A stretch of DNA of 64,000 nucleotides from Opisthorchis felineus (lineage: Eukaryota; Platyhelminthes; Trematoda; Opisthorchiida; Opisthorchiidae): contig SJOL01007141.1 of assembly GCA_004794785.1 (NCBI GenBank), forward strand, positions 1,937,459-2,001,458, read 5' to 3'. The position numbers were made by a program, and so were the translations under genes. How positions within the stretch are numbered: the first letter of the stretch is position 1; the number at the start of each line of letters is the position of its first letter. The notes below the pieces were generated by a model. That model was not told the origin of the DNA, did not search any database, and was given only the letters and a program-made list of their open reading frames with translations. Of the stretch, positions 22,914 through 33,715 are shown one piece after another.

Positions 22914-22970
22914 TGCCCAGTGCCGGAAAAAGACTCATCGAAGGGAACACAACGGCTTTATTCCGAACAA
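22914..22970 (+). CDS. small exon of gene U1
   Basis: A strong acceptor (..tctgactgctgttcccgctccag) and consensus donor (CAA|GTGAGT) enclose exactly 19 codons, CPVPEKDSSKGTQRLYSEQ. Both ends are phase 0, so it fits between 21012-21165 and 25734-25858. Since its length is a multiple of three, it could be skipped without a frame change. Confidence 0.5.
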
Positions 22971-23023
22971 GTGAGTGTGAGAGCGTGAGTGCGAAAATAC
23001 AACGGCCTTAAGCTATTTTATTG

Positions 23024-23200
23024 GAGGGACACTGTCTGACCTTGGTCCAACGCTGTCTCGCGCTGCCTGGATTTGATGGAGGGCTGTCACACGCTGCATA
23101 TTGAGAGGGTGTTGTCTGACCTTGATCCAACACTGCCTCACGCTGTCTGGCTTTGATACAAGGCTGTGATGCGCTGCATATTGAGGGGGCGTTGTCTGTC
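23024..23200. repeat. tandem repeat, 80-bp period, about 2.2 copies
   Basis: The GTCTGAC block recurs at 23034, 23114 and (as GTCTGTC) 23194. Each unit contains TTG.TCCAACNCTG, CGCTG(C/T)CTGG and the closing GCGCTGCATATTGAG or ACGCTGCATATTGAG. The internal CTG(C/T)CT motif gives weaker sub-periodicity. Confidence 0.8.
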
Positions 23201-23204
23201 TGGT

Positions 23205-23345
23205 CAGCATCTAGTGGAGTTGAGGGTCTCAGCAGATTTCGGACATTCAGTGGTTGCTTTCAGGAATCTGACCTTCCTGACAATATTCATCGCTCAGTTC
23301 GCCCAAATTATAACACCGTCAGAGCACCAATAATATGGTGCGATT
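23205..23345 (+). repeat. dispersed repeat W, copy 1
   Basis: Matches the reverse complement of 50260-50440 through TTTCGG(A/G)CATTC, TTTCAGGAATCTGA(C/T)CTTCCTGACAA and a CAGTTCG.C block. Class unknown; it adjoins the tandem repeat. Confidence 0.6.
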
Positions 23346-24197
23346 AGGTGATATCATGGCAGCTCCGCGCATCAAACCCAGGATCCCTGTACACCAAGAC
23401 ATCACATTATACCACGAGCACCATCAATACCAATGTCAATAACAAAAGTTTGAGCATACACTTGTTTAGCAGCACCTACACGGAAAGAGATCTGATTGAT
23501 ATTTTGTGTACTTGACGAACGACTCAAGTTTGAACACGGGTACCCAGAGATAGACAGCGATGTAATCTCGCAGCTCAACAACGCCGACAGAAGTTGCGAC
23601 GTTTTGGTCAGTGCCATCTGGTTACAGCAATTTATCTCGTTGCAAGACGCTCATGTGGGTCTTCAAATTTGAGAAGAATCTAGAACAACCAAAATTATTC
23701 CCAACAATAAATATAAACGATGATCCAATTATTCAGCTGCTAAACTGTAGTGAATAATTTACAACCAGTTCATCTGATATTTTGATACCGGTGGCGACCT
23801 ATTGGTCTTGGTCCTTATATACGTCTTTGGCACGTTTCTCCAGGTCTTTTTGGAAATAACGATTGATTTAAGAACGATCGAAATTCAAAATGGAAAGAAT
23901 CAAACCTTGGTGTGTTATAAGCCGTAATGCTTAGTCTACGCGTACGACATAACTACACAGAGTTCACAACAGAGGAACGAGCAGGTACTCGAAATCCAGC
24001 GCGAAAATATCAGTCTGCTTACTGTGCTCCTTATTATATTCACAAAGCAATAAATCCACCAGTCCTGTGGAGAAAAAAAGGAAAAAATGTAACTTGAGTC
24101 CTTTTTAGAAAAATCACTCAGGGCAACAAGAAAACAACACCAAAATTACGCGAGTGAATCCCATCAGGGAGCCTGACAATCGGTCCAGCGACAACCA
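23346..24197. other. unassigned, within probable intron of U1
   Basis: No repeat or exon recognised. Confidence 0.4.
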
Positions 24198-24569
24198 TCA
24201 ACGAACAAGTGAAACTGAACTGGGTTTTAAATAATCAGTGTACACGAATTTTGTCAGAATGGTGAGAAATGAAGGCAGTCTAATAAATGTTACGTTTCTG
24301 AGCATAGTTTTATAGCATAGTTTTGAGCATAGTTTTATTTCCGAAGCTTCTCGGTTTTTGATGCAAACTGTATGCTCCATGGACTGCAATGAACTTATGT
24401 TCAAACTGTAGCAATCACAAGATGTTTTAGACGAGCCAAGCGTTTGTATGACTCTCGTTTCGTCACAGTTATTTGCTGATTTGAGAAATTGAACTTCCTG
24501 CTCCATTAGTTCAAAATGGTAAGCCAAGAATTCATATGGTTGGAAAGAGTTGTAAGCGTCTATGTTCTC
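24198..24569 (-). CDS. coding-like minus-strand frame, possible exon
   Basis: After a branch-point-like CTAAC and ..attctctgaag on the minus strand, a frame stays open to 24198. It starts ENIDAYNSFQPYEFLAYHFE and continues LMEQEVQFLKSANNC, which looks coding and helical. No good donor was found and the frame ends AT-rich, with short TTTTATAGCATAG-type repeats at about 24300-24340. It lies antisense inside an intron of U1. Could be a terminal exon, a pseudogene or chance. Confidence 0.25.
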   Translation of the reverse strand, partial: ENIDAYNSFQPYEFLAYHFELMEQEVQFLKSANNCDETRVIQTLGSSKTSCDCYSLNISSLQSMEHTVCIKNREASEIKLCSKLCYKTMLRNVTFIRLPSFLTILTKFVYTDYLKPSSVSLVR

Positions 24570-24799
24570 CTTCAGAGAATGTTAGTTGTTGGCAGAATCA
24601 AGTTTCCAGAAATTAGTGAAACTCCCGTCTGTAACATCGTTACTCGAAGAACCAGTAAACACGTGATTACGTGATGTGAGTGAGGGATTACTGGTTCTGT
24701 CTTCTGCCTGAATAAGAGTTAATCATGCTGCTGCTCAGACACTCTTAGCCGAACAAACTACTGACAGGGCGGTCGCCGGTTCTAGATCCCCTATGGTTT

Positions 24800-24930
24800 C
24801 GTGAGGTGTGCACAGCCGATGGTTCTCAATAGGGGTGAAACAGCTGTACGGTGCTTCTGGGCTTTTCGGAATAGGTTGACCTTACTTGTAGGATGAAATC
24901 TCAGTTGATAATGAAAACGTTTCCAGCAAT
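24800..24930 (+). repeat. dispersed repeat Y, copy 2
   Basis: Second copy of the repeat at 1340-1480 (CAATAGGGGTGAAACAGCTGTA..GTGCTTCT..GGATGAAATCTCAGTT). Confidence 0.5.
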
Positions 24931-25733
24931 TTTCAAGCGTCCATGGCGCTACCTAACTGGTAAGTCCTGACAGATGGGGCAACCGGTTGACACAAACAGG
25001 CATCATTCGAGGCGTTGGGCAAAATCGGGCACACGGCTTAAGCGTGAACACATTCGTCTGTTCAGTCGTGATAATTCAGATGAGTTCAGTGTGCATCGGT
25101 GGAGTAGCAGTAACATGTCACATGACCGAAGTTCAAACAGCTGCATGTCCAAGGATATGGACTGCTCATGAGCTTTAATAAGAGCCATACTCGAGCCTAG
25201 TGCTCGACAGAATTAGAGGAGGATTTCGCAGAGGACAGTGATATGAATGTGCAATTCCTCTTCAGATTTCCTATTCCCAACCAACCGCCAAATGGTCGCC
25301 GGACTCATTTGAGTGCACGGTACACATGAATCCAAATTGGTCTTGCATCGGAATTTCTAGAACTCTAACTAAGTTCTAATTTCTTTACACATGATAACTA
25401 CAAAACATGGGTAGGGGATCCTGGAAATGCAATGCATAAGGATCGCGGAAAAGTTAGGAACAATTCTGAATTCTCACTAGTAGTAAGATTTCTAACTAAG
25501 CTCGAAGTGAGTGCTAAGCCAATCAGAATCTTCCATAATTCAGCGTATTATTCTCTTGAGTATCATATTTCTCCATGCCGTCTTTATGTTCCGTAATGCA
25601 AAACATCTTGTTGACAGCAACTTGTGTTTTTTCTGTTACGTCTTTTTCTATACCGAAATCATCGTATTCTCCTCGAAAATGTTTCTGCGCCACCTCAGAT
25701 ATAACGTCTGCTTTTTCCGGTTCTCTTTGTCAG

Positions 25734-25858
25734 GAAAGACAACTTCGTCACAAAATGAGGGAGGCTTGTGTGGGTCTAATTAATCAAAACAAAGAAATTA
25801 GATATCGTGGAAGCGATAATTCGGAGAGCCTCGGCCGTTCATCAGAAAACCAAAGTCC
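25734..25858 (+). CDS. exon of gene U1, basic coiled-coil-like
   Basis: The acceptor ..gtctgctttttccggttctctttgtcag is excellent and the donor CC|GTAAGG good. 125 bases are open (41 codons + 2 nt). The peptide starts ERQLRHKMREACVGLINQNK and continues EIRYRGSDNS, extending the charged helical stretch of the 21012 exon. A second frame over 25803-25919 (starting IVEAIIRRASAVHQKT) is also coding-like, so an alternative acceptor near 25801 is possible. Confidence 0.6.
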
Positions 25859-26099
25859 GTAAGGAGCGTTTGGAATTTCGCGAGCACCATAAGAATGCCG
25901 CTCAAATTATAAAAATCCACAGTACACACGTGACACAAAGCTTGTACACCTGCAAACTGTTTGACATTTTGTTGAGTTTTAATTATCAAGGTGTATGACT
26001 CACTCGTATTTTCATAAAGTATTGAATTTTCACGCTTTGATCGAGCTTTCCTGTTTGAGATGAAAACACACTTTTCCGTTTTGTTTTTGTCCATATTCA

Positions 26100-29000
26100 T
26101 GGAAGCAGCGATGCTGCTTTACCCCGAGGAATAACGGGTTAGAGAAGGTCGGTCCTGAAAACTGCGCACTCCAATCGCCCAAAGGTTTACCGTGATCGCC
26201 GGCGCATTGCTCAATACTTTTGAAACCAAAGAGTTTGGTCCCGCTCAAAAGCTACCGAATGTGCACAGCCTCACTAGGACTGAGACATTCATGCCTTACT
26301 CCCTGCCCCATGGGGTTAGGCCAGCCCGCTGCAGCCGAGCAGGTCAGACTGTTGAGACATCGGCTCCGGGCAGGGTCCCCACAGAAAAGCCTACTGCCCG
26401 CTTCATCTCGGGTCAGACTTTTGAGTCAGAGACTGGGGGTGGGGTCCCTGGACAAAACGCTGTATCTTCCCACAGCCTTGTGGGTCAGATTTTTGAGTCA
26501 AAGGCTCAAGGTAGGGTACCTCAACCAGTGCCCCTTCATTGACATGGGTAAGCGGGAAGTATCACTTGCCCACACAGTTCTTTTTCCACAGATGTGCCTA
26601 CCCAATCCCTTCCTACCACACAATCAAACGTTGCCGGGCCATTTCAATGTCAATTATCTGACCGGTGTGCCTTATACACCAAACCTCCCATTAACAACAA
26701 ACGAAAACACACGCTGCTAAATCCACGAGAACCTTACTACATAGGAGCTTTCAGCGTCAAATTGCCAAATAGACGATGCTCTCCGAGACCTTATACTCCC
26801 TTAAAATTGATGTGTGCTGCATCTCTGAAACACGCATGCAAGACCCAAGCGTAATCACGTGACTTAAAACGTCAAGGACGAAATCAGCTCTTTCACATTT
26901 CACTCTCCGTGTGTCAGGAGCTCCAGAAGCAATTACTCGTGGAATATACGCCGTGATACTTAAACTCGGCCTTGGATCTGGACGCGCTTTGCTGGAGTGG
27001 ATTCAAGGAAACAGTCGACTTTGCTCCGTTCAGTCATCCAGCCCAATCAAGCTCAATGGCACTCGACATAAAAAGCGGTATCTGTTTGTAGTGTCGGCTG
27101 ATGCCTCAAAGGACTGCATTTATGATGTTGAGAAGGACACTTTATATCGACGGTTATCAGGGTTCATTCGTTAAGCAAGAGATACTGACACTGATCGTGG
27201 AGGGCTATACGTATGCCCAATTTAGTCGTCTGAGCTCTTTGGAACCACATCTGGGTTACCGATTCGGAGTGGATGATCGCCGCACAGACAACGAACAGCG
27301 ACTCCTCCAGTTATGTGCTGATCATCATCTGTTTCTGACCAGTACAAACCTTTAGCACAAAGATTCTCAACACGTAACCCGGCGGCCAACAAGTGCAAAT
27401 CAAACGCGAACCCGGTTGGATCACGTGGCCACCAGCCACCGGTAGAGAGCCACAATTCAAGACTGCCATTCCTTTTGGGACACAAAACTTGATTCCACTT
27501 GCGCCATGGTGCGAGCACACCTGAGCCTTCGCCTCCACTCAGACCCTCGCAGTTCAGCAAGAAACATGCCAATCCATCATCTTCGGAGATCTACCATAGC
27601 ACAGCAGAGCAAGCTGGACTTCGCTCTGCAGTTAAAAAACATCATGCTGGTAGTGAGCACGTGGATGAAGCGTGATAAGATGTAAAAGGTGCTAAGCTAG
27701 CAGCGTTCAGTTTTGTCTGTCTGACTTCTCCGATACGAACAAATGATCACTAGATATGGTTCAGATCGTTGGCACTGATTGTAGCCAGGACATCTATACC
27801 AGCAGACAACGAGTATGATGGCGTACGCGAATACCTCAAACGCCAAATAGTGAAGAGCCTAAAGAATAACTGAGAGCTTTGGTGGACATCCGAAGCCCAG
27901 GAGCTAGAGAAGGCTTATGCCATCGAAAACAGCTGTGCCATATACCAGTTGATACGATCGACTGTCCACAGGCAAGCAACGGTCAGTGCAAAGACAAGTG
28001 AAAAGGTGGCTCATCAGTTCACTCACAAAAACTCCAACTAGAATGATGGACCGAACAGTTTAGCTGGCCTCCTGCAATAGCCTCTGGAGACAGTTCATAA
28101 GGTCAAATGGACCTTAAACCCTGATCGCCCGTCAGAATAAAACGTGAAATAACCGTGTTAAAAGGTTAGAAGGCGCCAGAACCTTTCGCCCCCTATCCAG
28201 AACTCTTCAAAGAGGGGGGAGAATTCCTGATTACGTATATGACAAATCTTTTTGGGCTAAATGGAATGAAGGGAAAGTGTCTGCTTCCTTCGGATCTGCA
28301 GAGTACGGCCCGTCAACAGCCATTCCTTTCTCCTAAAGGATACGTGGACGCTTTGTGAGAACCAACGTGGCATCAGCCTTGTAGCTGTGGCATCGAAAGT
28401 GCTCTCTGATCTTATGCCTCGAAGGTTGAATGAACACAGGGAGAGACAGATCCGTGGAAACCGAGCTAGATCTTGTCCTGCAAGAGGATATATCGGTCAC
28501 ATTTTCGCACTCCGACAGTTTCTTGAACAGTGGCACTGATTCCAACAACAAACGAGTCTGGTCTTTCTTGACTTGAAAGCTGCCTTTGACTCTGTGAACC
28601 GTCAGGAACTATGACAGTATCTGTGGAGCAAAGATGTCACCCATAAATTCTTGACCCTAATGAAGGCGTTGCACGCCAACTCGATGGAGAACTCTCGCCT
28701 GAGTTCATTACCTCAATTGGTGTTAGGCAAAGCAGTCCTCTTTCATCATTCCCTTTCAATTTCACCATTGATTTGATCGTTGAAAAACGACTCCCACCCT
28801 CTAATCCCGATGGGGTCGAAATACTCCCAGGGCATTCTCTTACAGATATCGAGCACAAAGACGACACAGCTCCTCTTGGATACGCCATCTTAGTGCAGAA
28901 ACATTAAATAACCTAAGTAATTCTGTCTCACGGTTTGGCACACAGTTCGAACCTGTCACGTGTAAAGTGATGCTGCAAGACTGGGTGAGCTCGAACCCCA

Positions 29001-29870
29001 AACCCATAGTTGCGGGTGAGCCGACTAAATTAGCAGACAAATTTGTCTACCTGGGCAGCTGTATCAGTCCCGGTAGTCTCGCGAAAGATGATTTCCCCTT
29101 CCAGATTGGGAAGGCCTGAGCAGCTTCCGTGGACGTGCAGCACCTGTGGCGTAGACGTGATACCAGTTCATCAGTCAAGGATCGGGTTTACAATGCTGCG
29201 GTGCGCTGCATATTATTATAGGGTTAGAACCCGGCCGCTGCCCACTGGGGGTGTCGAATGCCTTTCAGTGTTTTATCATCGATGTTTTCGGAGCATTGCT
29301 CGAGTCTGTTAGGAACCCCGGATCAGTAATGCTGAAGTACGCCGGATGGTCTTCGGAAGAAATAACTCACCCACGATAGATGATCTGATCAAACTCCATA
29401 GGTTACGCTGGCTTGACCACGTGCCCCGTGTGCCAGTTGACCGACATTATGGGAGAGCCCTTTTTGCACAACTATGCGAAGAGTGGAAACAAGCCGATGG
29501 AGGTCAAACAATCATTTGGCAGAAAAGTATGAAAGCCATTACCAGCAAATTCAGCTGCGCTGGTCAATGCCGTCTCCCTGGATGGGGACCCGGAGAAGGG
29601 ACACATCAATGGTTGGACACTGTCAGATATGATGCTTTCGCGCTCTTAGTGATGTCAGTGCATCCAAGCTGTTGCCTTCAGTGTATAGCTCCCCCCGATC
29701 TCCCAGTGCAAAGTTCACTGACACCTGTATTTGAGCATCAATTATATCACCTACCGCCTCCAATGCGTTTCGATCCACTCCAACTCCCCAAAAACCATCG
29801 GCTAACGAAACTCTGAAAGCTATAACCACTGTATGGAAAGTACGCGGGTTTTACAGCTAAAGATAATGAT
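26100..29870 (+). mobile_element. RTE-type retrotransposon R2, long degenerate copy
   Basis: Starts inside the family 5' leader (26100-26600; the repeated GTCAGACTTTTGAGTCA-type blocks are characteristic). Endonuclease fragments run 26740-27500, the linker 27760-28200 and reverse transcriptase remnants 28320-28900, then the C-terminal region (frame 29346-29816, with HRLRWLDHVPRVP). The 3' end near 29870 reads AACCACTGTATGGAAAGTACGCGG, the same 3' end as in the minus-strand copies at 47.7 and 51.0 kb. Many stops and frameshifts; no functional product. Confidence 0.85.
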
Positions 29871-30015
29871 TATATTTTGCTTTCAATTTGACGACTGTTT
29901 AATCCGGTGCGATCTCGTTTCATTAGTATGTCTGTTTATCTACAGCGTAAATTCATTCAGATACACCTTCCACGCGATAAGAGATTGCGAGAAATTTGAT
30001 CAAACGAACTTTCAG

Positions 30016-30121
30016 GGGAACAAAAATTAACCCAGATTTTCTTCTCGTGGACATGAACTGGAGCAGAAGGATGGAACCCAAGAGAAGTGGAAGGTTGGTT
30101 ATTGGTGGTGCTTTAAAAAAG
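30016..30121 (+). CDS. candidate exon, basic peptide
   Basis: The acceptor ..aaacgaactttcag and donor AAG|GTATTT enclose 106 bases open in one frame (1 nt + 35 codons). The peptide starts GTKINPDFLLVDMNWSRRME. The 1-nt start is in phase with the end of the exon at 25858, so this could continue gene U1 beyond RTE copy R2. The frame stays open to 30238 if not spliced. Confidence 0.35.
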
Positions 30122-30589
30122 GTATTTGAGCAAATTCCAAGCAAAGAAGACAAACATTCACGGATTCCTCACAACAAAGTCTGTAAGCCAAGCAAAATGT
30201 ACTACCGGTGCGTGAGGCATTATAAGATGTGGGCTTAAAGAAGAATGAAAAGTTGACGACTGTGGAGTGTAATGGCGAAATCGGAACTGAACCCAGTGGG
30301 ACAACTGACGAGGCGAGGCCAATGTGCGATGGTGGGGGAGTTCCGTTTATGAATAATAATCCGCTAGTAAAGCACCAGTAAACCACTAATGTCTCGTAAA
30401 GTTTAGAGGACTGGAACCTCTTAATCTATTTGTCATTTAGCATTTAAAAACCATTTCACGGGCGGAAATGAAGTGTGGTTTATGTAGTGTCTATATTGTT
30501 GAGAAACACAGCTAGGCTGTAGATTTGGAGTCAACGCTCAGCATGCAGATAATGGAGGGCGACATAAACCCTTGTGTGATGAACATTGT

Positions 30590-31720
30590 CCTGGCTACTG
30601 GGGACATTCAGCACCAGTTATTTGGAGGCCGCAAACCGCGAGCAAGCGACGGATTCAGTTGGATCATGTAGCTGTCAGGCGGGCTTGGTTATCACTTAGC
30701 TTCCTCTCAGCATTGCTTGCGCCGAAACAGGGCATTTCTGTTCATCGAATTTGATGAGTTTCATTAGCTCAACATTATCCGACCGATTTGACAGGAAGGC
30801 TACTGGAAACACAGTCACGCTGATGGCGAAGATTTGAGGCTGAATGGAAGACAGTGAAATAAGCTATACTGTCAGCTTCGAACCCTGACTGTCAGCTCTT
30901 AAAACCGTCTGCCGAATCCATCCGACTGCACCAAATTAACACTTGATACTGTCGAGATAATCATATCTCACTGCTGTCAGAAAAGAAATATTAGGAATAT
31001 GCGTAATTTTGAACATCCTGATCGATTATCGGGAAAAGCAAATTCGTGGTAGTCAAGCTGGGCTTCGTCCTGGCCGAGGATCCGTCGATCACAGCTTTAC
31101 TTTGAAACAAGTTCTTGAAAAGCGCCACTCATTCATACGTCCAACACTGATCATCCCCCTTGATCTGAAAGCAGCTTTTGACTCTGTCGATTGTCAGAAA
31201 CTTTAGCGGTGTCTAGCAATCAAGGGTGTCCGTTTCAAATTTACATCCCTTGTGAGGGCCATTCATGCGAATTCCTGTGAACCGGTACGAGTATACGACA
31301 GGCTTTCACCTAAGTTCATCACATACAGCTGTGTAAGGTAAGGTTGCCCCCTCTCACCATTTCCCTCCAACTTTCTTATTGATGAGCTGCCTGAAGCTTC
31401 TCCGTCTGCCTATGAAACCTTGGGATCAAAATGCTCTCGATGGGTTCGCTCACATACACTGAGTACCTAGTCGACACTGCGCTCCTTGGTCCAGATTCTC
31501 CAAGGTTTCAAGCCATTTAAACTAAATCGGGTCGGAAACGGCTTGCTCCCTGGATAGGAACCCTTGGAGTCAATCCGCCGATGGTTGGTGAAACTGGCGG
31601 ACATAGCTAAACTGCGCAGTCAGTAGCGCTCATGCATCAAAATTGTCGCCTTCGATGTGTGGTTCCCAAGATTCCCGATTCTCTCAGGGCAATATACAGT
31701 ACGAACTAACTGATCATGCA
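30590..31720 (+). mobile_element. RTE-type retrotransposon R3, internally deleted
   Basis: Begins in the C-terminal part of the endonuclease (TASKRRIQLDHVAV, corresponding to TRQSWTQLDHVAISYR in copy R6). It continues through reverse transcriptase (frame 31009-31206, with QAGLRPGRGSVDHSFTLKQV and PLDLKAAFDSVDCQKL) and then drops most of the C-terminal region, ending in the SNAMRFPV-type 3' coding tail near 31660. 5'-truncated and pseudogenised. Confidence 0.8.
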
Positions 31721-33110
31721 ACTACATGCAATGGTTGACTATATCTCCCGTGCTCTCCCTCCTTTTGTTGACGGAAACTGCGGCAGCTGGAAACAACCTA
31801 CCCTTGGTACACGGCTAAGTGTGATATGTGTTCGGTGTGTCAGTGATTTCTGTTTTATGTTGCCCTTGTCAGCTTCATCGTTACAGCATTCTTCCACCTC
31901 TGCCGTTATTTTGTCATTTATTGGCTCCTTCTGTTTCGTACTATCACTCTTAAGTAGAAAAAACAATAAATAACACAGAGAGGAAAATTGGCGGAGTATA
32001 GTGGATGAGGAAGACAGTAAAGCTGAATCTCGCCGCAGTCGTGCTCGTATTCAATAAAACAGAGGTACAGAGCATTAGCTAGAGATGCAAGAACGATAAA
32101 ATTTCGTTACCGGTGGATGGAATAAATTCAGTCATTCTGAATATGTGTCCGCAGTTGTTGATAGTCATCTGCAGGCAGATGAGTTGAGGAGATCGAACCA
32201 GTTCATTGTGAATTTCTTCTGGTGGTTACACAGGTCGAAAGTGACTGATCCCCTTCTTCGTGTACTAGATCTGACCAGAATTGACTGCTGATGATGATCC
32301 GGCTACTGCTCAATTCTGAGTGTGGTGTCTAATCCACATGTTCCTAAGAACTGATGCACTTATTCATTCAATTCACAACACACCCCGCGGTGACGAACTT
32401 TGGGGCTGAGCTTGCAATGAATGGGGAAGACTGGCTTAGCCCTGATATCCTGGAATATGCGTTCAGTTGAGTGGTCGGACCATTAGGCATTAAAATGAAA
32501 GTGAATTTCAATAAAGTCCCTTTCGCTGGCAAGAATATGTGAAATGCAGTATCTGACGTGATAATTCACTGTACACTACCTCTCCAAGAAAAGTAGAGAT
32601 TCTAGCGTTTCCATTCGTCTTCCTACTGTTGTACCATAAGTCATTCTGTTTATTGTACGTAGTGTATTCTGGTCTTTTGCGCAAATACGCACACTCCGGC
32701 GTACACAAACGTACGCACACAATAGCCAGCACGCTCAGTAAGTCAGTTCGTGGTATGATTATCGCTAACTTTTTAGACCTGTTGTTGACTGATCATCGTA
32801 GATTCTGACGTTTGTAGTACAAACTTAGCCAAACGGACTGTTTTGAGATGTGGAACTCTCAAAAGCAGTTTTGTGGTGCCGCTTTCAATTGTTCATCACA
32901 AACTAATCAACTTAACTGGCTCAAACCCGACTTCATTAGTCCCCAATCCGCCAAGCACGTTCGGCGTCAATCAAGGGTGCAAGCATAGTATCCATTAGAA
33001 AGGTAATGAGATCTCCAGACAGTTTAGGCAACTTGTAGATGGAAAAGTTACCGGTTGCTGCCACCTTTCACTTTTGCTATCGAACAATATGTTAGCAACT
33101 CTTCTTCTAG
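31721..33110. other. unassigned sequence
   Basis: No known repeat or exon recognised. Frames at 31716-31973 (+) and 31739-31966 (-) overlap each other and lack motifs. Confidence 0.4.
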
Positions 33111-33199
33111 AGAAGATGTTTAAGAAGCAAGTGTCCGGAGGAGAGTTTGTCGCATATGCTACTTTACAGCTGGCTACTCAGCCTACTAGCTACCGGAGG
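33111..33199 (+). CDS. candidate exon, unrecognised
   Basis: A strong acceptor (..gttagcaactcttcttctag) precedes 2 nt + 29 codons ending at AGG|GTGAAA. The peptide starts KMFKKQVSGGEFVAYATLQL. Same strand as U1. The donor is weak and the phase does not link to 30016-30121 unless the acceptor is shifted by two bases. Confidence 0.3.
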
Positions 33200-33399
33200 G
33201 TGAAACAAGATCTAACCGGACGTATGTGTACGAACAAGTCACCAAGTTTGGCATAGCATGCAGGCATAAAAACACGGCACGCAACAGTTCATTGCCAGTA
33301 ACGTCATCTGCTGAGACTTAGTTTTGCGCATTACAGAATAAGTACGTTTACGTACGAACCATTCAGGATATCCATTCTGGGAGAATGTGCATCCTAAGA

Positions 33400-33715
33400 A
33401 CTTTCAATTACCCAATAGAATGTTGGAAGTGCATATCTTCATTCCCCTCTCAGCCCGACATCTAATTGGGACATATTTCCGTTGCACCGGAACAAAGCTA
33501 TCAAAGTGAATATACCGACCTGATCACTTTTACCTTTGTGGACTTTGGACTTTATGGTCCCGTCTGGATTTTTTAGAATATTGGTACCGAGGAAACCTAA
33601 CTCTCCATTCTGTTCTGGCTCGATATAAAACTTGATATCAGTGCAAACTGAACTGAAACGGTACAAAACGTCTGTTCTACTGAGAGTTTCTCCGGCAACT
33701 TCAGTTCACTTTGTA
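33400..33715 (-). mobile_element. Penelope-like element fragment P1 (reverse transcriptase, C-terminal part)
   Basis: The minus-strand frame includes DIKFYIEPEQNGELGFLGTN and ILKNPDGTIKSKVHKGKSDQ. This is the segment after the YxDD box in Penelope-like reverse transcriptases, where FxxE, then FLD and a G.....VYRKPTHTDQ-type motif occur. Downstream it decays. It may be the 3' continuation of fragment P2, separated by RTE copy R4. Confidence 0.75.

Noticed and set aside
25798..26100. 100-codon minus-strand frame overlapping the U1 exon
   Set aside because: AT-rich composition, no motif and no minus-strand splice context; it is the shadow of plus-strand coding sequence with strong splice sites.
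29996..30238. Full 80-codon frame as a single-exon gene
   Set aside because: It starts at a non-ATG codon and lacks a promoter or motif; only the spliced portion 30016-30121 was kept as a low-confidence exon.
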